A stretch of 64,000 nt of DNA from Nocardia sp. NBC_00416 (GCF_036032445.1 NZ_CP107932.1:4900501-4964500), one strand, 5' to 3'. Shown: positions 24,851-33,384, counted from the stretch's first letter. Notes: generated by a model not told the origin, from the sequence alone. Numbers and translations: made by a program.

Positions 24851-25819
24851 ATGAGCACGCTCGGCCCGTGGACCCAGGCCGTCGACGATATCGCCCTCCG
24901 GCTGACCCGCGTGACCGGAGCAGCGGCTCGTCACCATCTCGGCCGACAACACGAGTTCAGCCACAGCCTGCGTTCGGCCGCGCATACTTTGCGGGACAGC
25001 GACACCGCACAGTTCGACACGCGCTCCTTCGCGTTCCCCGGGGCGCGGGGTGCGATACCTCCCAGCGGCCGGTTCGGCCGCTACGAACCGAGCCCACTCG
25101 AACTGCACGTACGCACCCGACGGCTGAGCATCGACGACCGACTGACCCGCGCGTTGCCTTCCAGCGCCAACGGCGTATACGTCACCCGCGATACCGACGG
25201 TTTCCTCTATATCTACAAACCGTTCCGCGACGAGATCTACGGCGACTACAACTGGCTCCCGCACGAGGACGGTCAACTGGCGATCAGAGAAGTGGCCGGC
25301 TACCGGGTCTTCGAACTCATCGACGCACCACGGGTACCGCCGACCGCGCTGGTCGACGGCCCCCACGGCCCCGGGATGGCGCAGCTCTACATCCCGCTCA
25401 AGCGCGGCAAGCGCGCGGACCGTTTTCCCGAGATCCAGCGGGCACACACCGCGCTCGGCCATTTCCTGATCGGCAACGCCGACGGCCGCGAGGGCAACCA
25501 TCGACCGGCACACGACGGCGATCCCGCCCATCACCCCGACGACGATCTGATCGTCTACGACCTCGGCTACAGCTTCCCGGAGTCGGCGGACCCACTGCGC
25601 GGCGGGGACGGGATGGGTGAGGATTTCGCCTTCGTATCACCGTTCATCCGTGCGTGGGACGGCGAGAAGCTCCCGCAATCGGTACTCGATTCCGTCGACA
25701 CCCTCACCCCCGGCCGGATGGGCAGCGCGCTGCAGGATCTGCGACTGAGCGACAGCGCCATCGACGGCGCCCTGGACCGCCTGGAATACGTTCGGCGCGA
25801 GCGGATGGTCCACGGGTAG
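24851..25819 (+). CDS. PI3/4-kinase-like (SCO1664-type) atypical kinase protein
   Basis: 322-aa protein whose residues 105-245 fit the bacterial PI3/PI4-kinase-like fold. Lys123 sits in GFLYIYKPFRDE, Glu147 in LAIREVAGYRVFEL, then PPTALVDGPHGPGMAQLYIP. The catalytic-loop-like segment is FLIGNADGREGNHRP (Asn209, Asp211, Asn216), and Asp237 in LIVYDLGYSFPE would be the metal-binding residue. The N-terminal 100 residues are unrecognised. Related actinobacterial proteins are annotated phosphatidylinositol kinase-like, and their substrates, lipid or protein, are not established. Second gene of an operon with an upstream IdeR box, linking it by inference to iron limitation. Confidence 0.7.
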   Translation: MSTLGPWTQAVDDIALRLTRVTGAAARHHLGRQHEFSHSLRSAAHTLRDSDTAQFDTRSFAFPGARGAIPPSGRFGRYEPSPLELHVRTRRLSIDDRLTRALPSSANGVYVTRDTDGFLYIYKPFRDEIYGDYNWLPHEDGQLAIREVAGYRVFELIDAPRVPPTALVDGPHGPGMAQLYIPLKRGKRADRFPEIQRAHTALGHFLIGNADGREGNHRPAHDGDPAHHPDDDLIVYDLGYSFPESADPLRGGDGMGEDFAFVSPFIRAWDGEKLPQSVLDSVDTLTPGRMGSALQDLRLSDSAIDGALDRLEYVRRERMVHG

Positions 25820-25845
25820 CCGAGCAAATGACGATCGGACGGCGC

Positions 25846-26502
25846 TCATCTCGACCCGACAGCCCCTCCCGCGCCGTCGGCCCGACCACGCGAGTGCACC
25901 CGGCCGGGATCGCGATCGCCGACCGTGAGGGTGCGACCGTGGGCGGCCCCTTCCACCGCGTCCGCATAGGCGCCCGCGACCTCGGACACCGGCGTTCCGG
26001 CTCCCGCGTCCATACCCAGCGATACCAGCGTCTCCCGCACCCAGCCCGGACTGACCGCGTTCAGCCTGATACCGCGCGGCATCTCGACGGCGGCCGCGTG
26101 CACGAACGCCTCCAATCCCGCGTTGACCAGGTATCCGAGGGAACTGCCCGGCACGGGTGCGGCGAACCGGCCGCTGGTGAGCGTGATGGACCCACCGTCC
26201 GATACGTACCCGAGCGCCCGGCGTACCAGGTTCACCTGCCCGAGCAGTTTCGGCTCCAGCCCGTGCCAGAACTCGGTCTCCGACGGGGTGTCCAGTGGCG
26301 TCAGCTGCCCGCTCGCCGCGCAGCACACCACCGCGTCGACCTGTCCCACCTGGGCGAACAAGGCGTCGATCGACGCGATATCACTCATATCCACCCGCAG
26401 CGGTCCGCGGCGCGCGGCCGCGATCACTTCGTGGCGGCGGGCCAACGTCTCGTGCACCGCCGTACCGATCGTTCCTGTCGCACCGATGACGATGATCTTC
26501 AC
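25846..26502 (-). CDS. Short-chain dehydrogenase/reductase
   Basis: 218-aa compact SDR. The nucleotide-binding glycine motif is VIGATGTIGTAV at the N terminus, followed by VDAVVCCAASG (NAG-like position). The active-site serine stretch is SITLTSGR, and the usual YxxxK appears as YLVNA, where Lys is replaced by Ala. That makes classical SDR catalysis doubtful. The PG motif VSPGWVRET is present. GTG 26502 follows AAGGGAGTGACAC, a good ribosome-binding site. Its C terminus (SRGRADGAGGAVGSR) is unlike family members. Divergent from the XRE regulator. Confidence 0.83.
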   Translation of the reverse strand: MKIIVIGATGTIGTAVHETLARRHEVIAAARRGPLRVDMSDIASIDALFAQVGQVDAVVCCAASGQLTPLDTPSETEFWHGLEPKLLGQVNLVRRALGYVSDGGSITLTSGRFAAPVPGSSLGYLVNAGLEAFVHAAAVEMPRGIRLNAVSPGWVRETLVSLGMDAGAGTPVSEVAGAYADAVEGAAHGRTLTVGDRDPGRVHSRGRADGAGGAVGSR

Positions 26503-26636
26503 CGTGTCACTCCCTTGCCGCGAATCCGTTTGCCCGAGCAAGCTTGCGCCGATCTGTCCGGCCCACCCAGACCTCTGCGGTGGGTACATCCGGCAGGTAC
26601 AGGATGCGCGGCCGCGGACCGGGAAGAATGGCCGTC

Positions 26637-27545
26637 ATGCGGACACGGACCGAACTCGGTGAATTCCTGCGCGCGCGGCGGGCACGGCTGCGGCCCGAAG
26701 ACGCCGGTCTGCCGACGTTCGGCGGCCGCCGCCGCGTACCGGGCTTGCGGCGCGAGGAACTCGCCCAGCTCGCCGGAGTCAGCGCCGGCTATTACACGCG
26801 CCTCGAACAGGGGCTGAGCCCCAATGCCTCGGACGCGGTACTGGATGCCGTCGCCCGTGTCCTGCGCCTGGACGATACCGAGCGCGCGCACCTGTACACC
26901 CTGGCCCGGCCGATGCCGCGAGCCCGTCGTCCGGCGGCGAAACCGGAACGCGCGCGGCCCGGGGTGCGGATCATGGTCGAATCGTTCGGCAGTGTCCCGG
27001 CGCTGGTCATGGGCCGCTTCCTGGATGTCCTCGCCTGGAATCCGATGGCGCACGCACTGCTCGCCGGCCACCTCGACCGCACCGCGCCGGACCGGCTCGC
27101 GGACCGCCCGAATATCGCCCGCATGCTGTTCCTCGACCCGCACAGCCGCGAGCTCTACGGCGACTGGACCCGCAAGGCCCGATCCACCGTGGCCGATCTG
27201 CGGCTGATCGCCGGCCGCTACCCCGACGCACCGGGCCTGATGGAACTGATCGGTGAACTCACCGTCGGCAGCTCGGAGTTCGCGAAGCTGTGGACCGCGC
27301 ACAGCGTGGGCGATTGCGGAACGGCCACTCGCGCCTACCACCATCCGGTGGTAGGCGAATTGACGTTGATGGGTGAATTGCTGACGCTGCCCGACGAGGG
27401 TCAGCGAGTGGCGATCTTCAACGCCGAGCCCGGCTCCCCGTCCGATTCCGCCCTGCGTCTGCTCGCCGACCTGATCGCCACCGGAGCCGCATCCGGTGCG
27501 CAGCAACCCCTTCCGTTGCTGCGCACCGGAGAATCGGGCCGGTGA
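26637..27545 (+). CDS. XRE-family regulator with MmyB-like ligand domain
   Basis: 302-aa regulator. The N-terminal Cro/C1 helix-turn-helix contains the hallmark GLRREELAQLAGVSAGYYTRLEQG, followed by the MmyB-like ligand-binding domain (about 105-275) with VLAWNPMAHALL and NIARMLFLDP. This architecture is abundant in actinobacteria and often controls an adjacent divergent oxidoreductase. Here the divergent neighbour is the SDR (134-base gap), the probable target. ATG 26637 was chosen; an ATG at 26628 is also possible. Confidence 0.92.
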   Translation: MRTRTELGEFLRARRARLRPEDAGLPTFGGRRRVPGLRREELAQLAGVSAGYYTRLEQGLSPNASDAVLDAVARVLRLDDTERAHLYTLARPMPRARRPAAKPERARPGVRIMVESFGSVPALVMGRFLDVLAWNPMAHALLAGHLDRTAPDRLADRPNIARMLFLDPHSRELYGDWTRKARSTVADLRLIAGRYPDAPGLMELIGELTVGSSEFAKLWTAHSVGDCGTATRAYHHPVVGELTLMGELLTLPDEGQRVAIFNAEPGSPSDSALRLLADLIATGAASGAQQPLPLLRTGESGR

Positions 27546-27606
27546 GCGACTCCGTTCGTCACCGCGCTGCCCTTACCTCGCGCGGAGAGCTTCGGCGACC
27601 TCGCGA

Positions 27607-28008
27607 TCAGGGGGAAAGCGGTGTGCGCCGGGGCGTTATCCGCCGGTGCACGATCCGCCAGCCGGCCGGTGTGCGCCGCAGAACATCCTGGTAGGTCACA
27701 CTGGCCGTGGTCCCGTCGGTATTCACGGCCAGCCCCTTCGAGAGCGCCTTCGCTTCCACGTCCGCGCCGTCGGTGATGATCGTGTTGGTGACGTGGTGCC
27801 CCAGCGGATTCCGATCGCCCAGCGCCACGGCCATATCCCGCAGGGTGCCGATACCGTGCACCACGCCGGAGCCGAATGCACTGAGGTCGTAGCCCACGTC
27901 CTCGGTGAACACCTCATCGAACCGATCGAACGCGCCGGTATCGCTGAGATGCCCGTGCAGCGCGATCACCTGCTGGATCTCCAGTTGGTCCGCAACAGAT
28001 AAAGCCAT
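27607..28008 (-). CDS. SnoaL/NTF2-like protein
   Basis: 133-aa NTF2-fold protein of the SnoaL-like type. An N-terminal helix pair (SVADQLEIQQVIALHGHLSDTGAFDRFDEVFTEDVGYDL) leads to the curved beta-sheet with HHVTNTIITDGADVEAKALSK and ending GWRIVHRRITPRR. Members are small-molecule isomerases, hydrolases or binding proteins. Catalytic identity cannot be read from sequence. ATG 28008 begins the conserved region, with AGGAATG upstream. It lies 104 bases downstream of the MDR gene on the same strand and may be co-transcribed. Confidence 0.85.
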   Translation of the reverse strand: MALSVADQLEIQQVIALHGHLSDTGAFDRFDEVFTEDVGYDLSAFGSGVVHGIGTLRDMAVALGDRNPLGHHVTNTIITDGADVEAKALSKGLAVNTDGTTASVTYQDVLRRTPAGWRIVHRRITPRRTPLSP

Positions 28009-28112
28009 GACAGCATTCCTAGCCCGACTCCGGCGTTTCCGCCACCTCCGCCGACCGCCACCGGGGCGGACAACGCGCCCCAGCGGAGTCACCCGTGCCG
28101 AACTCGGCAGGT

Positions 28113-29063
28113 TCAGAGGGTGAGGATGGTCTTGCCGATCGCGGTGCGGGCCTCGAAGGCACGGTGCGCCGCCGCAGCCTCGGACAACGGCAGGATCGCA
28201 CCGATCACCGGGTCGAGTTCGCCTCGTACAGTGAGCTCTTCGGCACGACGTATCAGTTCGGGCCAGCGTTGCGGGCGGTAGCCGAGGCTGAAGGGTATGA
28301 GCGTGGCGCCCACCGGTAGCAGCTGCTGCGAACTGATCTCCACCGGATCACCGCTGGCGGAACCGAAGACGACCATCCGGGCATTCGGTGCGGTGAGCAG
28401 GCTGTAGGCCTCACGAGCGGTCTGCCCGCCGACGGTCTCGAGGACGACCGAAACCGGTCCGGCCTCCTCGGTCCAGCCCGATCGCGAGTAGTCCACAGTT
28501 GTGTCGGCGCCCAGGTCGGCGGCCACTCGCCGCTTGGCCTCCCCGCTCGCACCCGCCACGACTCGGGCCCCGGCACGTTTGGCCAGCTGGACCAGCAGTG
28601 TTCCGATACCGCCGCCCGCCGCTTCCACCAGAACGGTATCCCCGGGCCCGATTTCGGCAGTCTCGATCACGCCCACGGCTGTCGCCCCTTGGCCGAGCAG
28701 TGCCAGCGCCCGATGCTCGCCGAGACGTTCGTCCAGCGGGACCGCCGCCGCGGCGGGCACGACCACCAGTTCGGCGTAACCACCGGCGGCGACGGTGCCG
28801 ACCACCCGCTCACCGATTCGGCGCTCGTCGACGCCGGGACCGACCGCGATCACCGTTCCGGCCACTTCGATGCCCGGAATGCGCGGCAGCGGCTGATCGA
28901 GCGGGTCCGGGGTCACCCCGGCCCGCACCTGCACCTCGAAGTAGTTGACGCCGGTGGCCGAAGCCTGGACGAGCAGCTCACCCTCCCCCGGAACCGGATC
29001 CTCGACTTCCTCGATGCGCAGGACATCCGGCGCTCCGTACTCGTGATATCGGACTGCACGCAT
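28113..29063 (-). CDS. Zeta-crystallin-like quinone oxidoreductase (MDR family)
   Basis: 316-aa NADPH-dependent medium-chain dehydrogenase lacking the structural and catalytic zinc ligands. GroES-like N-terminal domain (MRAVRYHEYGAPDVLRIEEV, GVNYFEVQVRAG, PGIEVAGTV) and Rossmann domain (VLVEAAGGGIGTLLVQLAKRAGARVVAGAS) are clear. It probably reduces quinones or alpha,beta-unsaturated carbonyls. It is divergent from a TetR regulator, and two perfect palindromic operators lie just upstream of its start, so it is almost certainly TetR-controlled and inducible. Confidence 0.92.
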   Translation of the reverse strand: MRAVRYHEYGAPDVLRIEEVEDPVPGEGELLVQASATGVNYFEVQVRAGVTPDPLDQPLPRIPGIEVAGTVIAVGPGVDERRIGERVVGTVAAGGYAELVVVPAAAAVPLDERLGEHRALALLGQGATAVGVIETAEIGPGDTVLVEAAGGGIGTLLVQLAKRAGARVVAGASGEAKRRVAADLGADTTVDYSRSGWTEEAGPVSVVLETVGGQTAREAYSLLTAPNARMVVFGSASGDPVEISSQQLLPVGATLIPFSLGYRPQRWPELIRRAEELTVRGELDPVIGAILPLSEAAAAHRAFEARTAIGKTILTL

Positions 29064-29082
29064 AAGAACTCCACCTCTCGAT

Positions 29083-29099
29083 ACGGACTGATGGTCCGT
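29083..29099. promoter_or_regulatory. TetR operator O1 (17-bp palindrome)
   Basis: ACGGACTGATGGTCCGT: ACGGAC and GTCCGT half-sites separated by five bases, 20 bases upstream of the MDR start codon on the minus strand. It is a near-copy of the second operator 34 bases away. Confidence 0.85.
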
Positions 29100-29116
29100 T
29101 TACCTTCCGGTATCAT

Positions 29117-29133
29117 ACGGACCACTAGTCCGT
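29117..29133. promoter_or_regulatory. TetR operator O2 (17-bp palindrome)
   Basis: ACGGACCACTAGTCCGT has the same half-sites and spacing as O1. Its centre is 34 bases from that of O1, slightly over three helical turns. It ends 23 bases before the tetR GTG, so both divergent genes should be repressed. Confidence 0.85.
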
Positions 29134-29156
29134 TTCTGTCAACAGGAGGAGCGCAA

Positions 29157-29690
29157 GTGCGTGCCGACGCCGAACGCAATCGCGCCGCGATCCTGGCCGT
29201 AGCCGGTCGGCTGATCTGCGACGAGAAACGCGACAACGTCTCCATGGACGAGATCGCAGCGGCCACCGGAGTCGGCAAGGGCACCCTGTTCCGCAGATTC
29301 GCCGACCGCGAGGGACTCGTCCGCGCACTGGTCGAGGACCGGACCGAACGGGGCTGGCAGACCGCGCGCGAACTCGCGGCGAATACGACCGTGCCCGTGA
29401 ACGATCGGATCCTGGCTTTCGTCGCGGTGGTCTTCGACCTCACCGCGATCGAATTGGCCCCGTTGATGCGCGCCCTGCCCGACGGTTGCCAGTCCGACAG
29501 CTGGGCGCCCTGGCGCGCGCTACTGGCCGACCTGATCGCCCAGGTCGCCCCCGACGCCGACACCGAATTCCTGGCCATGGCGATCTTCGCGAGCATGCGC
29601 CCGGAGATCACCGATATGGTCGCCGCCCCGCGCCACCGCGCCGGGGTACTGGACCTGACCGCACGCATTCTGGGACTGGGCGATTCCTGA
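29157..29690 (+). CDS. TetR family repressor
   Basis: 177-aa TetR regulator. Residues 1-50 hold the helix-turn-helix (RNRAAILAVAGRLICDEKRDNVSMDEIAAATGVGKGTLFRRFADREGLV), followed by an all-helical ligand-binding domain. The GTG start at 29157 follows AGGAGG by seven bases. The two 17-bp palindromes in the divergent region with the MDR gene are its natural operators. Inducer is likely a quinone or related electrophile by association with the MDR gene (inference). Confidence 0.93.
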   Translation: MRADAERNRAAILAVAGRLICDEKRDNVSMDEIAAATGVGKGTLFRRFADREGLVRALVEDRTERGWQTARELAANTTVPVNDRILAFVAVVFDLTAIELAPLMRALPDGCQSDSWAPWRALLADLIAQVAPDADTEFLAMAIFASMRPEITDMVAAPRHRAGVLDLTARILGLGDS

Positions 29691-29828
29691 CGCAGATCCG
29701 GCCGGCCACCCGCTTGCCCACCCATCCGAACCACGGAAGTTCACCGGATCGGGAACGCACCGCGGCCGCGTCCGGGTGCGCGTCCACACGATCCGGCGGC
29801 AGCGCCCGATCCGGGCTACGTTGGACCG

Positions 29829-30311
29829 GTGAGCGTATGGGGAGAAATCGTTGTCGGCCTGGTGATCCTGGTCGGCCTGATCGGCATCGTGGTGCCGATC
29901 CTGCCCGGGGTGATCCTGATCTTCGCAGCGATCGCGGTGTGGGCGTTTCTCACCGGCGGAACCACCGCGTGGGCGGTGCTGGCGATCAGCACGGTACTGC
30001 TGATCGTTTCGGGCATCGTGAAATACACGTGGCCGGGCCAGAAGTTGAAAGAAGCGGGCGTACCGAACCGGACGCTGCTGCTGGGCACCGTCGTCGGCAT
30101 CGCCGGGTTCTTCGTGATCCCGGTGGTCGGCCTGTTCGTGGGCTTCGTTGTAGGCGTATATCTTTCGGAACTGCAGCGCCTCCCCGACAACCGGCAGGCG
30201 TGGGTATCGAGCAAACACGCGATAAAAGGCGTCGGGCTCTCGATGCTCGTGGAACTGCTGGGCGCACTGCTGGCGAGCGGGGTATGGGTGATCGGCGCGA
30301 TCGCCGCCTGA
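29829..30311 (+). CDS. DUF456 membrane protein
   Basis: 160-aa membrane protein of the DUF456 family, with four to five predicted helices and the characteristic GLIGIVVPILPGVILI motif near the N terminus. Small glycine-rich helices in the second half resemble glycine-zipper segments. The GTG start at 29829 is supported by homology. Function of the family is unknown. It stands alone; the gap to TetR is 138 bases. Confidence 0.87.
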   Translation: MSVWGEIVVGLVILVGLIGIVVPILPGVILIFAAIAVWAFLTGGTTAWAVLAISTVLLIVSGIVKYTWPGQKLKEAGVPNRTLLLGTVVGIAGFFVIPVVGLFVGFVVGVYLSELQRLPDNRQAWVSSKHAIKGVGLSMLVELLGALLASGVWVIGAIAA

Positions 30312-30357
30312 CGCCCGGCATATCGGGATCCGCGCGCCGTTCGGACCGCCGAACCGA

Positions 30358-31224
30358 TTACCTAGGGCCGGTGCGCTTCTGGACGATCGGCAGGGGCCGG
30401 GTCGTTCCGTCGTGGGCCGGGCTTCGATCCTTACGCGGCGGCACGAACAACGGCAGCGTCGGCGTCGGATCCTCGATGGTGCGATCTATCGCGGGCAATC
30501 CGTAGAACGCCCGGGCATTGTCCTCCAGGACCGCGTTCATATCGGTGCCGACCACATCGCAGATCAGTTCCACATCCGATTCCCGGAACGGGCGGCCGGC
30601 GCGCGTACCGGGCAGATCGCTGCCGAACATGAGTGCCTCCGGATTGACCGCGTGGATGCGGCGCAGCGCCGTGGCGACATCCATATCGACCCGGCCGAAA
30701 CCGGTCGCCTTCACCCGCGCCCCGCGATCGACCAGGTTCAGCAGATACGACAGCCCCTCCTCGGACATACCGAGATGGTCGACCGACACCTTCGGCAGTT
30801 TCAGGATCACCGGTTGCAGCGAGGCCAGCATCTGGCCGTCCACATAGATCTCCACATGCCAACCGGCCAGCTCGTAGGCGCGCAGTGCCTGACGGGTCAT
30901 ACTCGCGATATCGGCGGCGGCCCGTTTGAGGTTGAAACGCACCGCCCGCACCCCGGCCGCGTGCAGGTCGAGGATCTCGGAATCACTGGCGTCCAGATCC
31001 AGCCGGGTCACACCGACCCAGCCCGGGCCCAGCTCGGCCAGCGCGGTACGCAGATAGCTCTGATCATTGGCCTGGAACGACGCGCTGACCACCGCACCAC
31101 CGGACGGCCGGAACCGAGCCATCCGCCGCCGATAGTCGGCGACGGTGTAGGGCTCCGGCAGGTAGCCCTCGTTCTCGATCAGCGGAAAACGCGGATCGAT
31201 GATGTGCAGATGGGCGTCGAACAC
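30358..31224 (-). CDS. Amidohydrolase-2 family protein (TIM-barrel hydrolase)
   Basis: 288-aa metal-dependent hydrolase of the amidohydrolase-2/PDC-lactonase-like group. The first metal motif is FDAHLHIID, further histidine DHLGMSEEG, and the C-terminal aspartate MFGSDLPGTR. These fit the barrel's metal site. Enzymes of this group hydrolyse lactones or decarboxylate aromatic acids. The C-terminal 35 residues are basic and Pro-rich, outside the barrel. It follows fprA on the same strand by 71 bases, separated by a hairpin. Confidence 0.85.
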   Translation of the reverse strand: MFDAHLHIIDPRFPLIENEGYLPEPYTVADYRRRMARFRPSGGAVVSASFQANDQSYLRTALAELGPGWVGVTRLDLDASDSEILDLHAAGVRAVRFNLKRAAADIASMTRQALRAYELAGWHVEIYVDGQMLASLQPVILKLPKVSVDHLGMSEEGLSYLLNLVDRGARVKATGFGRVDMDVATALRRIHAVNPEALMFGSDLPGTRAGRPFRESDVELICDVVGTDMNAVLEDNARAFYGLPAIDRTIEDPTPTLPLFVPPRKDRSPAHDGTTRPLPIVQKRTGPR

Positions 31225-31252
31225 GGATACAGCATGCCTGAAATGTCGGGGC

Positions 31253-31289
31253 GCCCGCTCCTCCCAGCCCTGGACCGAGAGGAGCGGGC
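31253..31289 (-). terminator. Hairpin terminator after fprA
   Basis: An 11-bp inverted repeat (arms 31253-31263 and 31279-31289) with a 15-base loop starts seven bases beyond the fprA stop on the minus strand. It would separate the fprA transcript from the amidohydrolase gene. Confidence 0.65.
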
Positions 31290-31295
31290 CGCGGA

Positions 31296-32684
31296 TTAGA
31301 CCTTGTGCGGTTCGCTGGCGCGCAGCATGTCCTCACGCTCGACGACCTTGACCCGCTCCCGGCCTTCGGGTTCGCCCAAGGAGCGTTCGTGCGCGTCGAG
31401 GCGGTACCAGCCGGCCCAGGTGGTGAACGGGATACCCCGGCCCTCCAGGAACTCCAGCACGGCCTCGGGTTCCGGGCTCTCGGCCGCGGCGAGGGCGCCG
31501 CTGTCGTCGAGGAGGCAGGCGACCGTTTCGTTCGCATCGCCCTTGGTGTGACCGATGAGCCCCACCGGCCCGCGTTTGATCCAGCCGGTCACATAGGTGC
31601 CGGGCAGGTAGCGGGCGGCGCCGTCGGCGTTCTCGTCGACCAGTACGCGACCGGCCTCGTTCGGGATCACACCCGCCTGGTCGTCGAACGGGAGCTCGGA
31701 GATGTTCTGGGACAGATAGCCGACGGCCCGGTAGACCGCCTGCACATCCCAGTCCTTGAACGTCCCGGTGCCCTTGACATTGCCGGTGCCGTCGAGCTGG
31801 GTGCGCTCGGTACGCAGGCCCACGACCTTGCCGTCGGAGCCGACGATCTCGGCGGGAGATTCGAAGAAGTGCAGGAACAGCTTGTGCGGGCGGTCGCCCT
31901 GGTCCCGGATCGCCCACTGCTCCAGGGTGTTGGCCACCATATCGACCTGCTTGGAATGGCGGCGGGCCGCTTCGGAACCCTCGTCGTAGTCGATGTCCGC
32001 AGGGTCGACGATGACCTCGATCGTGGGCGAATGGTCGAGTTCGCGCAGCTCCAGCGGGGTGAACTTGGCCTGAGCCGGCCCACGGCGACCGAATACGTGC
32101 ACCTCGACGGCCTTGTTGCCCTTGAGGCCCTCATAGACGTTCGGGGGGATCTCGGTCGGGAGCAGTTCGTCACCGGTCTTGGCCAGCACCCGCGCGACGT
32201 CCAGGGCGACATTGCCCACGCCCAGCACCGCGACCTTCTCCGCGTCCAACGGCCAGGTGCGCGGCACATCCGGGTGCCCGTCGTACCAGGACACGAAGTC
32301 GGCCGCACCGTAGGAACCGTCCAGGTCGATACCCTGGATCGGCAGCGCCCGGTCGGCGTTGGCTCCGGTGGAGAAGATCACCGCGTCGTAGAAACGGCGC
32401 AGATCCGACAGCGTGATGTCGGTGCCGTAGTCGATATTGCCGAGCAGGCGCACCTGCTCCTTGTCCAGCACCTTGTGCAAGGCGGTGACGATGCCCTTGA
32501 TCCGCGGATGGTCCGGCGCCACGCCGTACCGGATCAGCCCGAACGGGGCGGGCATCCGCTCGAACAAATCGATCGAGACGTCGGCATCCGACTTCATCAG
32601 AGCATCGGCGGCGTAGATCCCGGCGGGCCCAGCCCCCACGATCGCGATCCGAAGCGGGCGGTTCGCTTCCTTCTGCTCGGTCAT
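31296..32684 (-). CDS. fprA: FprA-type NADPH:ferredoxin reductase
   Basis: 462-aa flavoprotein of the adrenodoxin-reductase family, close in length to M. tuberculosis FprA (456 aa). FAD-binding VGAGPAGIYAADAL, the FGLIRYGVAPDHPRIKG segment, the NADPH-binding GVGNVALDVARVL and the signature GWIKRGPVGLIGHTKGDA are all present. It moves electrons from NADPH to ferredoxins that feed cytochrome P450s and iron-sulfur enzymes. An IdeR box lies 46 bases upstream of the start, so expression should rise when iron is scarce. ATG 32684 agrees with the family start. Confidence 0.95.
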   Translation of the reverse strand: MTEQKEANRPLRIAIVGAGPAGIYAADALMKSDADVSIDLFERMPAPFGLIRYGVAPDHPRIKGIVTALHKVLDKEQVRLLGNIDYGTDITLSDLRRFYDAVIFSTGANADRALPIQGIDLDGSYGAADFVSWYDGHPDVPRTWPLDAEKVAVLGVGNVALDVARVLAKTGDELLPTEIPPNVYEGLKGNKAVEVHVFGRRGPAQAKFTPLELRELDHSPTIEVIVDPADIDYDEGSEAARRHSKQVDMVANTLEQWAIRDQGDRPHKLFLHFFESPAEIVGSDGKVVGLRTERTQLDGTGNVKGTGTFKDWDVQAVYRAVGYLSQNISELPFDDQAGVIPNEAGRVLVDENADGAARYLPGTYVTGWIKRGPVGLIGHTKGDANETVACLLDDSGALAAAESPEPEAVLEFLEGRGIPFTTWAGWYRLDAHERSLGEPEGRERVKVVEREDMLRASEPHKV

Positions 32685-32730
32685 CAGTTACGCGCACCCT
32701 TATCGGTCGAAAGAATCACTGGCGTTGGTG

Positions 32731-32749
32731 TTAGCTTAGGCTAAGTTGA
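32731..32749. promoter_or_regulatory. IdeR/DtxR iron box upstream of fprA
   Basis: TTAGCTTAGGCTAAGTTGA (plus strand) matches the IdeR consensus at 14 of 19 positions and ends with the same GGCTAAGTTGA as the box at 24415. It lies 46 bases from the fprA start, and about 165 bases from the divergent plus-strand gene. Confidence 0.82.
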
Positions 32750-32913
32750 CGCGTGGCTCGTATACGCCGTTGTCGCGCCGGTTCGCGGGCGGCTACTCGC
32801 CGTACGTCTTCCCACGTCGCCGCGGCTGCTGCCGTGCGGCAATGCGCGGTCTGCCCCGATTCTATCGGGGTGGGGCCGCACAGCCGATCCGGGGACCAGG
32901 GATGATCGTAGGC

Positions 32914-33384
32914 ATGAGCAATGGCGGACCCGCCGACGAGCCGGCAGCCACCGAACCGGACGGCCCCGAGGACCCCCGCACGATTTGGCCGTTCATCGTG
33001 GCCGCGGTGATCGTGGCGCTGATCCTCGGCGGTGTGCTCATCGCCGGACTGGTGTCGCCCGTTGAGAAAAATGTCACAGATTCCGATCGGATCGCCGGAG
33101 CGGTCCGTGATTTCGCCCAAGTGAGCAACCGCTACGGGGTGGAACCCCCACGCGAAGCGGTCTGCCCAGGCTTCGTACCGGCCCGCTCACCACTGGCCGG
33201 GCAACTGAAGCCCGGCGAAACCGGGAAAGACATCGAAATCACGAAATTCGGGCCCGTCGACATCAACGGCGACACGGCGACCATCGAAGTGACCAGCCGA
33301 GTCGAGGGCGAGGAGAAGACCGCGGCCTGGTGGCTGTTCCTCTCCGACGGCGACTGGCAGGTGTGCAACCAGCCGGTCGAATGA
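32914..33384 (+). CDS. Single-TM membrane protein, DUF4878-like
   Basis: 156-aa protein with an acidic Pro-rich cytosolic N terminus (1-25), one transmembrane helix (about 26-48) and an extracytoplasmic NTF2-like domain containing two cysteines (EAVCPGF and WQVCNQP). The layout VTDSDRIAGAVRDFA...ATIEVTSRVEGEEKTAAWWLFLSDGDWQVC is that of the DUF4878-like secreted domains common in Mycobacteriales. The same domain plan closes the 740-aa protein at 47.1 kb. ATG 32902 is an alternative start. Function unknown. Confidence 0.75.
   Translation: MSNGGPADEPAATEPDGPEDPRTIWPFIVAAVIVALILGGVLIAGLVSPVEKNVTDSDRIAGAVRDFAQVSNRYGVEPPREAVCPGFVPARSPLAGQLKPGETGKDIEITKFGPVDINGDTATIEVTSRVEGEEKTAAWWLFLSDGDWQVCNQPVE

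Noticed and set aside
31305..32744. A 479-codon open frame opposite fprA
   Set aside because: Shadow of a clear FprA gene; the translation has no motif and repeats the antisense composition bias.
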